Notes: generated from the sequence alone by a model not told the origin. A stretch of DNA of 64,000 bases from Thiobacillus denitrificans (GCA_020723405.1 DYIY01000001.1:124001-188000), one strand, 5' to 3'; shown: positions 18,353 to 27,031, counted from the first letter of the stretch. Program-made: numbers and translations.

Positions 18353-19693
18353 TCAGTACCTGTGGGCGCCATGGGCACCCAGGCTGTGGACGTACTGGAG
18401 GGTCACCTGGCCGTTGTCCGGATTGCCTGCCATGGCATGGTCCCGGGCCAGTTGCAGACGCAGCAGGGAGAATTCGCTGGGGGCGTAGTCCACCATGAAA
18501 CTCCACTTGTTGGGGTGATAGTCGGCCACCGGCAGGTTGGCGTTGTTCGCCCCGAAGTCCACGCTGCCCGTGTCCAGCCGGTCGTAGCGCAGGCCCAGCC
18601 GCCAGCGGGGCATGAACTGGTAGACCGTCTGGGCATACCAGCCCGACTGGCGGGAGCGGTAGGCGTCGGTCAGGCCGCTGCACAGGCCACCGTCAGCCGT
18701 ATTGTCCGCGCAGGTGAGGTCGCCCCGCTCCCGGCGGTGGAAGTACTCCGCCTGGACTTTCAGGCTGCGCGCCCTGGGGTTGCCGTCCGGCGCCCATTTC
18801 CAGACGAAGTCCGCCAGCCAGGTACGGGAATGGCCGCTCATCAGGGTCTCGGCCTCCACATCGTTCAGGTCCTCCATTCCGCTGTCCCGATCCACCGGTT
18901 TGGCATGCAGATAGGACAGGCCGGCCCGCCAGGAAGCGTTGGCGCCCACGTCGCCGCCCGCGTGGGCGAAGGCCGCCCAGGCGCCGGGCCCGTTGCGGTC
19001 ACCGCCGGCAGCAGAGCCGGGAAAATTGCCCCCCCGCCCCATCTCCAGGCCCAGTTCCAGGAAGGTCTCGACGGGAGCCAGCCATTTGGCCTGGACCCCG
19101 TCCTGGCCCAGATGCTCGCCGAACAGGGCCCGGTACATGAGACTGTTGTCGGCGAAGTCCCAGGCGTGGGGATGCTGTTCGTTGGCGTAGCCGATGCCGG
19201 ACAGGAATCGGCCGGCCTTCAGCGTGAAACCCTTGCCCAGGCCCAGGGTCTGGAACCAGGCCTCCTCCACTTCCGCCGCGTCATCGACGAAGGCGATGTT
19301 GGCGTAACCGCGGAACTGGGTGTCGATGTTGGCCGCCAGGGTCAGCTCGGTGTGATCCAGGTTGAAGCCCCGGGAACTGCCATGATCGTGGCCGCCGGTG
19401 AGATAACCGGTCAGGTGGTGTTCGCCTCCCTCGCGGCGGGCGTAGCTGCCTTGCAGCACCAGACCGATCTCCGGGTTTATGTCGTTGCCCGAGGGGGCAG
19501 CAGCCGCCTCGGCCGCCGGAGCAGGCCGGGCTTCAGCCTGCTTCAGGCGGGCTTCCAACTCGGCCAGCCGGGTCTCATAGTGGTCGCGCATCTGGCGGAT
19601 CTCGGCGCGCAGTTCATCCAGGCTGCTGTCGGCCTGGGCCGTACCGGCCCCCAGGGCGAGGAGGGCGGCCGGCAAAAGGGCATGTTTGGGCAT
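18353..19693 (-). CDS. Outer-membrane beta-barrel porin linked to metal uptake
   Basis: 446 residues. A signal peptide (about 1-21) is followed by a short coiled coil (LDELRAEIRQMRDHYETRLAELEARL), a Pro/Ala linker, and a barrel rich in alternating strands ending in an aromatic Tyr. The coiled-coil-plus-barrel layout recalls OprO/P-type porins. Because it sits between the small CxxC protein and the binding protein it probably admits zinc or a zinc complex (inference). Histidine-rich loop residues (GHDHGSS, EQHPHAW) would fit. Confidence 0.7.
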   Translation of the reverse strand: MPKHALLPAALLALGAGTAQADSSLDELRAEIRQMRDHYETRLAELEARLKQAEARPAPAAEAAAAPSGNDINPEIGLVLQGSYARREGGEHHLTGYLTGGHDHGSSRGFNLDHTELTLAANIDTQFRGYANIAFVDDAAEVEEAWFQTLGLGKGFTLKAGRFLSGIGYANEQHPHAWDFADNSLMYRALFGEHLGQDGVQAKWLAPVETFLELGLEMGRGGNFPGSAAGGDRNGPGAWAAFAHAGGDVGANASWRAGLSYLHAKPVDRDSGMEDLNDVEAETLMSGHSRTWLADFVWKWAPDGNPRARSLKVQAEYFHRRERGDLTCADNTADGGLCSGLTDAYRSRQSGWYAQTVYQFMPRWRLGLRYDRLDTGSVDFGANNANLPVADYHPNKWSFMVDYAPSEFSLLRLQLARDHAMAGNPDNGQVTLQYVHSLGAHGAHRY

Positions 19694-19767
19694 GGCGATT
19701 CTCGTCTGCAAAAGTCCAGGGTGCCGCCGCCGGGGTCGGGCCGGCGCGGCGCATCGGGGGGGGTGGA

Positions 19768-20055
19768 TCAGACGAGGGCGGGAGGATCCCGCGACCGGGT
19801 GGCGGGCGGACTGAGCGTCAGGCGCAGGGCCGGCGGCGTCCGGTACCCGGCGTGCGTCGGCGGCCATGCCTTGAACGGCGGGGGCAGCACGGCAAGGCCA
19901 TGCCCCAGGGAAGCCTGGATGCCGCACCATTCGCAGGCGGCATGGGGCTCCCCGTCATCCTGGGCGTGCTCGCCCAGCACGTGGGCAAAGCCGGCCGCCT
20001 GCCCGAACAACAGGGCAAGCGACAGCAACAGGATGCGGACGATGGCGGCAGGCAT
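19768..20055 (-). CDS. Small secreted or membrane protein with CEWC motif
   Basis: 95 residues. Hydrophobic N-terminal segment (RILLLSLALLFGQAAGFAHVL), then H-A-A-CEWC, a short helix and a Pro-rich tail. The arrangement resembles small DUF2946-like proteins found beside metal transporters (family name uncertain). It is the first gene after the palindromic operator at 20073-20095. It is probably periplasmic, binding metal through the His/Cys cluster. No clear Shine-Dalgarno. Confidence 0.55.
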   Translation of the reverse strand: MPAAIVRILLLSLALLFGQAAGFAHVLGEHAQDDGEPHAACEWCGIQASLGHGLAVLPPPFKAWPPTHAGYRTPPALRLTLSPPATRSRDPPALV

Positions 20056-20072
20056 GCCGGCATTCTAACTTC

Positions 20073-20095
20073 TAAACGCAACATGATTGCGTTTA
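20073..20095. promoter_or_regulatory. Putative Zur/Fur-family operator
   Basis: Perfect 9-base arms TAAACGCAA and TTGCGTTTA around CATGA, 23 bases in all, the size of Fur-family operators, 17 bases upstream of the zinc-type cluster. It lies in the only AT-rich patch of the region. The assignment to Zur is inference from the genes it heads. Confidence 0.6.
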
Positions 20096-20218
20096 TGACT
20101 TCGCCGCCGGACATCAAATTTGCACCTCGGAGGGCAAGCGGTTCAAGCAAGGGGTTGAGACGAAAGGGGCGCCGGCCAGGGTGGGCGGCTGGGGTCGCCC
20201 CAGATGAGGCCCGTCCCA

Positions 20219-20478
20219 TCCTGGCGGCGCCCTTCGGCTTCCCTCGCCTGGGGGAAGGGTTTGGGCGGCCGTGTAACCCGCCTCGGCTGCGGGTCGATGC
20301 GGTTCGCTGCGCTCACCACATCCTACTGCGGGGTCGTAGTCGTAGGATGTGGTGAGGATCGAACCGCATCGTGCTTGTCAGTGAGGGCGTCTGCAAAGCA
20401 CGGCACCCTCTGCCCCCCACCGTCTTGCCCCCTCCTGCCCACGCCGGCGCGGGTCACCGGGCGCCTCCCGGCCAACGA
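20219..20478. repeat. Degenerate copy of the 510-bp inverted-repeat element
   Basis: CCCTTCGGCTTCCCTCGCC through GGCTGCGGG matches, in reverse orientation, the arm at 9793-9856. CGGGCGCCTCCCGGCC at about 20458-20473 matches the outer edge at 9913-9928. The central part is replaced by the palindrome at 20296-20370. No gene is seen between 20096 and 20637. Confidence 0.5.
20296..20370. repeat. Long palindromic repeat (GTAGGATGTGG type)
   Basis: GATGCGGTTCG...CTCACCACATCCTAC at 20296-20326 is mirrored by GTAGGATGTGGTGAGG...CGAACCGCATC at 20342-20370 with a 15-base loop. The sequence type (GTAGGATGYG...) is a familiar dispersed palindrome of proteobacterial intergenic DNA. Confidence 0.75.
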
Positions 20479-20551
20479 CCCTGGCCCAGGACCGCCGCCC
20501 CTGTCGGGTGTGCTCTGGATTGGGACGAAACCCCCCTGACGCGCCAATGCA

Positions 20552-20577
20552 AAGGGGCGCTGGTGACAGCGCCCCTT
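20552..20577 (-). terminator. Terminator of the OmpA-like gene
   Basis: Ten-base-pair stem AAGGGGCGCT/AGCGCCCCTT with a six-base loop, followed on the minus strand by TTGCATT. A second small hairpin (CCGCCC-TCAA-GGGCGG, 20600-20615) lies between it and the stop codon. Confidence 0.6.
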
Positions 20578-20637
20578 CCGTTACAACAGCCTGTTTGAAC
20601 CGCCCTCAAGGGCGGCTTGACGGTCAGAACCGCGGGC

Positions 20638-22014
20638 TTACTTGGCCTTGCCGATGATCTCGATCTCGACCCGGCGGTTGGGCGCGTGGCATTCCTTCAG
20701 CTGCTCGCTGGGCAGGGCCTTGTCGCACTGGACCACGGTCTGGGTGTCGCCCACGCCGCTGCTGATGATGACGGTGGGCTTCACCCCCTTGGCCACCAGG
20801 TAGGACTTGACGGACTTGGCCCGGGCCTCGGAAAGCTTCAGGTTGGCGTCGGTCTTGCCGGTGGGATCGGCGTGGCCCACCACCTTGATCTGCTCGATCT
20901 CGCCCATGCCCTTCAGCTTGGCCACCACTTCATCCAGCCGGGCCTTGCCGTCCTTGGACAGATCCTTGATGCCCGACTTGCCGGACTTGAACAAGGCGTC
21001 ACCGGCCAGGATCACCTTGTTGGGGGCGGGCACCGGGGCGGGCGCCACGACGGGGGCCGGGGCGGGAGCGGGCGTGGCGACGGGGGTCGGAGCGGGCTGG
21101 GCTTCCACTTTGGCTGGCTCCGGGGCCTTCACGGGCTCGGGGGCCGGGACCGGCTTGGCTTCCACCTTGGGAGCCGCAGGAGCCGCCGGGGCGGCGGCGG
21201 GGGCCGGGGTGCCGAAGGTGGGCAGGCCGATGTTGGGCAGGCTGGGCATGGCGAACTGGTTGAAACCGGGGATGAAGCCGGCCAGGTTGCCCAGCATGGC
21301 GACGGGATCCCACATGGCGAAGCTGCCGGCGCCTTGGACCGGGGCGGCGGGGGCCCAGGTCAGCCAGGCGTTGGTGCCCTGGCCGTAGGAATTGGGGTTC
21401 ACCAGGGCGCCGGCCATGCCGGTGTAGAGGGCCGGGTTGGCCACGGTGCCGGCCAGGTTCCAGGCCCGGGGATCCATGGGGGACATGCCCCAGCGGATGT
21501 AGGTGTTGGGGTTCAGCATGCTGAGCATGAAGTTCCACATCTTGGGATCCACCGGCACCATGGCCCAGCGCATCATCTTGCCCGGGTCGGACAACTGGGT
21601 GAGCAGGGCGGTGTAGAAGGCGGGATCCAGGGTGGCGGCGGACCATTTCATGTACACGTTGGGGTCGGCGAACTGGGCCAGGTTGCGCACGGCGTCGGGA
21701 TGGGCGGCGCTGTTCATCATGTTGAGCCAGCCGCCGGGGTCCATCATGCCGCTCATCATGGCCAGGTAGAAGCTGGGTTCGGTGACGGCGTTGGTCCAGG
21801 GCACGAAGGTCTTGGGATCCTTGAAGGCGGAGGCGTTGCGGGTGAAGTCGGTCATGCGGGCCAGCCACTCCTCGGGCGTCTTGGGCGTGGTGGTCTTGGC
21901 GGCTTCCCGGGCGGCAGCCTGGCCGGCGAAAGTCGGGATCTCGGTGGTGCCCATGGCGGCATAGGCGGGCACGGTGGCAAAGGCCAGGGCCAGGGTGACG
22001 AACTTCAGTTTCAT
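20638..22014 (-). CDS. OmpA-family protein with 12-copy [D/N]Pxx[aromatic] repeat domain
   Basis: 458 residues. Signal peptide 1-20. Residues 66-210 contain twelve [DNEH]-P-x-x-[FYWMV] motifs spaced 12 or 13 residues apart, which I do not recognise as a named domain. Pro/Ala-rich linker about 265-335. C-terminal OmpA peptidoglycan-binding domain about 345-458 (VVGHADPTGKTDANLKLSEARA, NRRVEI). It is presumably periplasmic, tethered to the cell wall by the OmpA domain. The repeat part may bind a partner protein or polymer. It is monocistronic with its own promoter and terminator. Confidence 0.85.
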   Translation of the reverse strand: MKLKFVTLALAFATVPAYAAMGTTEIPTFAGQAAAREAAKTTTPKTPEEWLARMTDFTRNASAFKDPKTFVPWTNAVTEPSFYLAMMSGMMDPGGWLNMMNSAAHPDAVRNLAQFADPNVYMKWSAATLDPAFYTALLTQLSDPGKMMRWAMVPVDPKMWNFMLSMLNPNTYIRWGMSPMDPRAWNLAGTVANPALYTGMAGALVNPNSYGQGTNAWLTWAPAAPVQGAGSFAMWDPVAMLGNLAGFIPGFNQFAMPSLPNIGLPTFGTPAPAAAPAAPAAPKVEAKPVPAPEPVKAPEPAKVEAQPAPTPVATPAPAPAPVVAPAPVPAPNKVILAGDALFKSGKSGIKDLSKDGKARLDEVVAKLKGMGEIEQIKVVGHADPTGKTDANLKLSEARAKSVKSYLVAKGVKPTVIISSGVGDTQTVVQCDKALPSEQLKECHAPNRRVEIEIIGKAK

Positions 22015-22069
22015 GGTGATCCCTTTCGTTGAATGACCGGTGAGGACTGCTGCATCAGCAAACCCTGAA

Positions 22070-22099
22070 ATTCTAGGGGTGTGGCCCCGGCCTGGTAAA
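22070..22099 (-). promoter_or_regulatory. Candidate sigma70 promoter of the OmpA-like gene
   Basis: Minus strand TTTACC, 18 bases, TAGAAT; about 55 bases upstream of the start codon, which has AAAGGGA as ribosome site. Confidence 0.45.
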
Positions 22100-22142
22100 C
22101 CTCGCCGTGGTTTCCCGGGTCATTCCGCTGCGCCCTTGTGGC

Positions 22143-22946
22143 TCAGTTGCCGGCAGCGGGTCGCTCCAGGTGGCGCAGATCGTCGGGCAGGGGATGGTCC
22201 GGGTAGCGTTGCCGAAGGATGGCCAGGGCCCTCCCGGCTTCGTCCAGCCGGCCCTCCCGCAGCAGGCGGCGGATGGTTTCCACCCAGTGTTCCGGCCCTT
22301 CGGACGACGGCTGGCTGCGTGCCTTGGCCAGCCCGGCCGCAGCCCCCCGTTCCGCCACTCCAGGCCCGGCACCGTTCCGTTCCACCGCTTCCCCGGGAGG
22401 AGCCGCCAGGATGGCGGAGGGATGGGCCCGGACGGCCGGAGCAGGGGGGACTGTGGAGGAGACCTCCGCGCCGGGCTGCCCCATGGCCGGGGCGGTAGGC
22501 GCTGCCTGGGGGGTGGACGCCTCGACGGCATCCTCAGTGCGCGGCGGGGCCGGCGGCGGGACGACGGCCACCGGGGGTGACGGGAGGTGCGCAGCCGGGC
22601 TCCGCTGAGGAACAGGCATAGCCCCCTCTTCGGGCGGGCGCGTGGCCGGAACCGGTACAGCCGTCTGGGGCTGTGCCCCGGGAAGCGCGGGTGGAGAGGA
22701 AGGCTGGGCTTCCCGCAGGGTTTCCGGCGCTTCGTCCTGAATGCGCAGGAGCAGGGCCAGGGCCAGCACCAGCACCGCCGTGCCGGACAGGGGCGCGGCC
22801 CAGGCCAGCCAGCCGTGCCCCTTGCGCCGGACCGGCGCCACGGCGCTTCGGGCGGCGTCACGGATGGCTTGGTCCAGTCCGGCGGGCGGTTCGGGGTGGT
22901 CGGCCTGCCGGTAGGCTTCGCTCAGCAGGGGATCGCGCTCTTCCAT
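22143..22946 (-). CDS. Probable anti-sigma factor, membrane-anchored
   Basis: 267 residues. A short cytosolic N-terminal helix region (1-42), one membrane segment (about 46-67, WLAWAAPLSGTAVLVLALALLL), then about 130 residues of Pro/Ala/Val-rich low complexity. A C-terminal helical domain carries a TPR-like pair (HWVETIRRLLREGRLDEAGRALAIL). The start overlaps the ECF sigma stop (TGATG), the usual sigma/anti-sigma arrangement. No zinc (ZAS) HxxxCxxC motif is present. The role is inferred from topology and position. Confidence 0.6.
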   Translation of the reverse strand: MEERDPLLSEAYRQADHPEPPAGLDQAIRDAARSAVAPVRRKGHGWLAWAAPLSGTAVLVLALALLLRIQDEAPETLREAQPSSPPALPGAQPQTAVPVPATRPPEEGAMPVPQRSPAAHLPSPPVAVVPPPAPPRTEDAVEASTPQAAPTAPAMGQPGAEVSSTVPPAPAVRAHPSAILAAPPGEAVERNGAGPGVAERGAAAGLAKARSQPSSEGPEHWVETIRRLLREGRLDEAGRALAILRQRYPDHPLPDDLRHLERPAAGN

Positions 22947-23518
22947 CACGGGCTCCCGTATTCCAGTCCGCCCAGGCAGCGGCGCAGCCGCGCCAGGGCG
23001 TAGCGCAGGCGGCTCTTGGCGGTCTCCCGCCCCACCCCGGCGGCCCGGGCGATGTCTTCCAGGCCCATGCCCCCTTCTTCCGCCATGAGGAAGGCTTCCC
23101 GCTGGGGCGGGGGCAGGGCCGCCAGGCAGTCCAGGATGCGCCGGGCCGCTTCCCGCCGTTCCAGCAGGGCGGGGGGCGTGTCCCGTTCCGGCGCCGGCAG
23201 CTGGGCGGCCGGGTCTTCCTCCGCATCGTCCCAGGGGTCCACCGGGGTACGGCGCCGGGAGCGGAAATGGTCCATGAGCCGGTTGTGGGCGATGCGGAAC
23301 AACCAGGTGGAAAACCGGGCCGTGACTTCGTAGCCGGCCCGGGCACCGATCACCTTCAGCCACACGTCCTGGAACAGTTCATCCGCCCGCTCCGGCGCCT
23401 GGTGGGCCAGGTAGCGGTAGAGGCGGCCCCGCCAGCGGCCGTACAGGGCGTCGAAGGCCGCCCCGTCGCCGTCGCGGTAGGCCAGCATGAGGGCTTCGTC
23501 GGTGCGGATTTCATCCAT
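22946..23518 (-). CDS. ECF-family RNA polymerase sigma factor
   Basis: 190 residues. Region 2: DELFQDVWLKVI...FSTWLFRIAHNRLMDHFR. Region 4 is a helix-turn-helix: ALPPPQREAFLMAEEGGMGLEDIARAAGVGRETAKSRLRYALARLR. It directs RNA polymerase to a stress or envelope regulon and is probably held by the coupled membrane protein. The target promoter is not known; no matching motif was identified in the window. Confidence 0.93.
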   Translation of the reverse strand: MDEIRTDEALMLAYRDGDGAAFDALYGRWRGRLYRYLAHQAPERADELFQDVWLKVIGARAGYEVTARFSTWLFRIAHNRLMDHFRSRRRTPVDPWDDAEEDPAAQLPAPERDTPPALLERREAARRILDCLAALPPPQREAFLMAEEGGMGLEDIARAAGVGRETAKSRLRYALARLRRCLGGLEYGSP

Positions 23519-23588
23519 GGGCGGAAGATTAAACGCCCGGGGCCGGGAAATGGGGTTCCCCCCCGGCCGTCCGGGGGGCCGGACCGTT

Positions 23589-24929
23589 TCAGAAGCGCTG
23601 GTTGTAGTTCACCCGCAGGGTGGCCTGGCTGTGGCTGGAGGTGATGCCCTGGGCGTTGGTCTCGCTGACTTCCGGGGCATAGGCCACGGAGGCGGCCAGG
23701 CTGCGCGCGGCGTCCAGACGCCAGCCGACCCCCAGGGTGTAGTGGGTTTCGACGATGGCCGGGAACAAGGGATTGAGGGTGGCGTTGGGCACCGGGTTGC
23801 TGGCGTGGTTCACGCCGGCCCGCAGGGCCACGCCGGGCGTCAGCTTGTATTGCACGCCCAGGGCCAGCACGGTCTGGTCCTCCCAGTTCTGGGGCATGGT
23901 GACGTTGATGTCCAGACCGGAGGCGGAATCCACGAAACGCATGCGGAAGTCGGCCATGGCGTCGGACCAGCGGATGCGTTTCACGTCGGCCGCCCAGGAC
24001 CAGGCGCCGCCCCCGTCCCAGGCCAGGCCCAGGCCGTAGGTTTCCGGCCACTGGAAGTCGAGGACCTTGAGGGTACCGTTCATGGGTCCGCCGTTCACCG
24101 AGAGGGTGGCGTCGTCGGTCTTCATGTCGCCCATGCGGGTCTTGGCATGGTAAGCCGCCCCCAGACTCAACTGCTCGTTCACCTTCCAGTGGGCGCCCAG
24201 CTTGAAGCCCCAGCCGTAGGATTTGGCCTGGCCGGTGACGGCGCTGTCGTCGCTGAAATCGAAACGGGCATAGTTGATGGTGGCCGGCAGGAAACCCGTC
24301 AGGGCACCGCTCACCAGGCCCTGGCCCATCATGCCGGCCAGGGTCTGGCCGTCCACGTCCATGCGCAGGTCCATGCTGGCCCAGGCCAGGTCCACCTGGC
24401 CGGCCAGGGTGAGGCGATCGCTGGCATTCCAGGCCAGGGGGAACATGAGGCGGCCGAAACCCACCTCGGAGCGGATCTCATCGCCGCTCATGGGCACCAC
24501 CGTCACGTTGTCGGAGGCGGTTCCAAAAGCGAACAGGGGGGAACCCGAGCCGTATTCCGTCCCCATGCCCCCCTGGGCCAGCATGGCCACGCCGAAACTC
24601 AGGTCGTTCTTGCGGCGAATGTAGGACAGGGTGGGCATCCAGTAGGCGGTGCCGTCGGAGTCCTGGCCGCCTGCCACCGGGTGGCTGGAGCGCACGTCGG
24701 GCATCAGCAGGGTGAGGCCGAACCCCAGGTCGCCCTGGCCGGCCGGGCGCAGGCCCAGGGTGGCGGGGTTGTTCATCACTGCGGAATTGCCGTTGTCATA
24801 GGCGAAAGCCGCGCCGCCCATGCCGCCGGACTTGGCGCCCCAGGCTTCCATGTTCATGCCGTTGGTGGCCTGGGCATTCATCGCCCAGCCGGAGAGGGCC
24901 AGGGCCCCCAGCTTCCAGTACCGCTTCAT
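23589..24929 (-). CDS. FadL/OmpP1-family outer-membrane transporter
   Basis: 446 residues; GAGGAG seven bases before the ATG at 24929. Signal peptide 1-22 (cut after NAQA), then TNGMNMEAWGAKSGGMGGAAFAYDNGNSAVMNNPATL, the hatch/plug segment with NPA typical of FadL. A beta barrel follows, ending in RVNYNQRF with terminal Phe. The family carries fatty acids or hydrophobic aromatics across the outer membrane. The gene is divergent from the polyamine transporter. Confidence 0.88.
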   Translation of the reverse strand: MKRYWKLGALALSGWAMNAQATNGMNMEAWGAKSGGMGGAAFAYDNGNSAVMNNPATLGLRPAGQGDLGFGLTLLMPDVRSSHPVAGGQDSDGTAYWMPTLSYIRRKNDLSFGVAMLAQGGMGTEYGSGSPLFAFGTASDNVTVVPMSGDEIRSEVGFGRLMFPLAWNASDRLTLAGQVDLAWASMDLRMDVDGQTLAGMMGQGLVSGALTGFLPATINYARFDFSDDSAVTGQAKSYGWGFKLGAHWKVNEQLSLGAAYHAKTRMGDMKTDDATLSVNGGPMNGTLKVLDFQWPETYGLGLAWDGGGAWSWAADVKRIRWSDAMADFRMRFVDSASGLDINVTMPQNWEDQTVLALGVQYKLTPGVALRAGVNHASNPVPNATLNPLFPAIVETHYTLGVGWRLDAARSLAASVAYAPEVSETNAQGITSSHSQATLRVNYNQRF

Positions 24930-25071
24930 GTTGTCTCCTCGGGTGGAAAGGCGGCGGAGCCGCTCGTAAATCCGATTATTAGAATTTATTAATGTAATTA
25001 TTGATAGTGATTTCTGTACTGTTGGCCAATACTGTGATTGGAAGGAGGGACACTTCTCCCCCAAAGCCATC
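24930..25071. promoter_or_regulatory. AT-rich divergent promoter region (fadL-like / potA)
   Basis: The segment 24968-25035 is strikingly AT-rich against the local background. On the minus strand TTGGCC-17-TATCAA is a possible promoter for the FadL gene. The plus-strand promoter for potA is not clear. AAGGAGGG lies at 25041-25048. Confidence 0.4.
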
Positions 25072-26154
25072 ATGGCCCTGCTCGAGTTGCACGACGTCAC
25101 CCGCCGATTCGGCGATTTCGAAGCCGTCAAGGACGTCAGCTTCGCGGTGGAGAGCGGCGAGTTCTTCACCCTGCTGGGTCCATCCGGCTGCGGCAAGACC
25201 ACCATCCTGCGCATGGTGGCCGGCTTCGACCGGCCCGATGGAGGGCGGATCCTGCTGGACGGCCGGGATCTGGCCGCCACGCCGCCGGAGAAGCGGCCCA
25301 TCCATACCGTGTTCCAGAGCTACGCCCTGTTCCCCCACCTGAGCGTGGGCCGCAACGTGGCCTTTCCCCTGCGCATGGCGGGCTTGCCGGAGGGCGAGAT
25401 CCGCCGCCGGGTGGGCGAGACCCTGGAACAGGTGCACCTGGCGGAACTGGCCGACCACTATCCCCACGAGATCTCCGGCGGCCAGAAGCAGCGGGTGGCC
25501 CTGGCCCGGGGTCTGGTGAACCGGCCCCGGCTGCTGCTCCTGGACGAGCCCCTGGGGGCCCTGGACCTGAAGCTCAGGGAGGAGATGCAGCTGGAACTCA
25601 TCAAGTTGCAACGGGAGGTGGGGGTGACCTTCGTCTTCGTCACCCACGCCCAGAACGAGGCCCTGGCCCTGTCCCACCGCATCGCCGTGATGAACCGGGG
25701 ACGCATCGAGCAACTGGACGTGCCCTCGCGCATCTACGGCTTCCCGCAGAACCGCTTCGTGGCGGACTTCATCGGCAACTGCAACCTGCTGGAAGCCCGG
25801 GTAGTGGACCGGCGGGACGGGGAACTGGGCCTGGAAGCGGAGGGCCTGGGGGAGATCCGGGCCCCGGCCACGGACCGGCCGGGAAGCACGGGCGTCCTGG
25901 CCCTGCGGCCGGAACAGGTGCGCATCCACGCCGGCGGGGACGGTGAAAACGACCAGGACAACCGCTTTCCCGGCACGGTGCGCGACTTCCTCTACGTGGG
26001 CGACGTGACCACCTACCAGGTGGTGCTGGACAACGGCTTCCGGCTTTCGGCCCTGCGGGCCAACGACGCGCCGGGCCGGGCCCGTTTCTTCGAGATCGGC
26101 GACCGGGTGACCGTGAGCTGGGCCCGGCAGGCGGGCCACTATGTCCCGGACTGA
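25072..26154 (+). CDS. potA: Spermidine/putrescine-type ABC transporter ATP-binding protein
   Basis: 360 residues. Walker A GPSGCGKTT, Q-loop VFQSYALFPH, signature ISGGQKQRVALARGL, Walker B LLLLDEPLGALD, switch His in VTHAQNEA. A C-terminal TOBE domain (about 285-360) follows. It energises polyamine import. First of potABCD; overlaps potB by 14 bases. Other CUT1-like or Fe/thiosulfate ATPases are similar, but the partners support PotA. Confidence 0.9.
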   Translation: MALLELHDVTRRFGDFEAVKDVSFAVESGEFFTLLGPSGCGKTTILRMVAGFDRPDGGRILLDGRDLAATPPEKRPIHTVFQSYALFPHLSVGRNVAFPLRMAGLPEGEIRRRVGETLEQVHLAELADHYPHEISGGQKQRVALARGLVNRPRLLLLDEPLGALDLKLREEMQLELIKLQREVGVTFVFVTHAQNEALALSHRIAVMNRGRIEQLDVPSRIYGFPQNRFVADFIGNCNLLEARVVDRRDGELGLEAEGLGEIRAPATDRPGSTGVLALRPEQVRIHAGGDGENDQDNRFPGTVRDFLYVGDVTTYQVVLDNGFRLSALRANDAPGRARFFEIGDRVTVSWARQAGHYVPD

Positions 26155-27031
26155 GGACCGGCTCAGCCGCTGGGCGGTGACCGCCCCGCCCACCCTGTTC
26201 CTGCTGGCCTTCTTCCTGGTGCCGGCCCTCATCGTGGTGCTGGCCTCCTTCCAGTATCCCGGGGAGTTCGGCGGCCTGGCGCCCCTGGCGGACCCGGGGG
26301 ACGGCAGCGAGCACGGCCTGACCCTGGAGAACTATCGCTTCTACTTCAGCGACTTCCTGTTCACGGAAATCCTGCTGCGTTCCTTCCTGGTGGCGGCGGC
26401 TTCCACCCTCATCTGCCTGGTGCTGGCCTACCCGGTGGCCTGGCTCATCGCCCGCAGCCCGAAGCAGCACCGGGACCTGCTGGTGCTGCTGGTGATCCTG
26501 CCCTTCGCCAGCAACTTCCTCATCCGGGTCTACGCCTGGATGATCATCCTGGGCCCCCAGGCGGGCCTGGCCCAAGCGGTGAACGGCCTGCTGGGGGCCT
26601 TCGGCCTGGCGCCGGTGAGCCTGCTCTTTTCCCCCTTCGCGGTGCTGGTGGGCATGGTCTACGTGCACCTGCCCTTCATGATCCTGCCCCTCTACACCAA
26701 CCTGGAAAAGCACGACCCGGTGCTGCTGGACGCGGCCCAGGACCTGGGGGCCAACGCCTGGCAACGTTTCTGGCGGGTGACCTGGCCCCTGTCCCTGCCC
26801 GGGGTGTTCTCCGGCTCGGCCCTGGTGTTCATCCCGGTACTGGGCATGTTCGCCATTCCCGACATCCTGGGGGGTACCCGGGACATGCTCATCGGCAACC
26901 TGATCAAGGACCAGTTCCTGGGGGTGCGGGACTGGCCCTTCGGCGCCACCCTGTCCATCGTGCTGACCCTGTGCGTGCTGGGTCTCGCAGGGCTGGCGGC
27001 CTGGGCGGGGAAAGGGGGACGTCATGGCTAG
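26141..27031 (+). CDS. potB: Polyamine ABC transporter permease (PotB)
   Basis: 296 residues with six hydrophobic segments. The EAA-type loop LLDAAQDLGANAWQRFWRVTWPLSLPG contacts the ATPase, and the C-terminal part reads FAIPDILGGTRDMLIGNLI as in PotB. Inner membrane. It overlaps potA by 14 and potC by 8 bases. Confidence 0.9.
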   Translation: MSRTEDRLSRWAVTAPPTLFLLAFFLVPALIVVLASFQYPGEFGGLAPLADPGDGSEHGLTLENYRFYFSDFLFTEILLRSFLVAAASTLICLVLAYPVAWLIARSPKQHRDLLVLLVILPFASNFLIRVYAWMIILGPQAGLAQAVNGLLGAFGLAPVSLLFSPFAVLVGMVYVHLPFMILPLYTNLEKHDPVLLDAAQDLGANAWQRFWRVTWPLSLPGVFSGSALVFIPVLGMFAIPDILGGTRDMLIGNLIKDQFLGVRDWPFGATLSIVLTLCVLGLAGLAAWAGKGGRHG

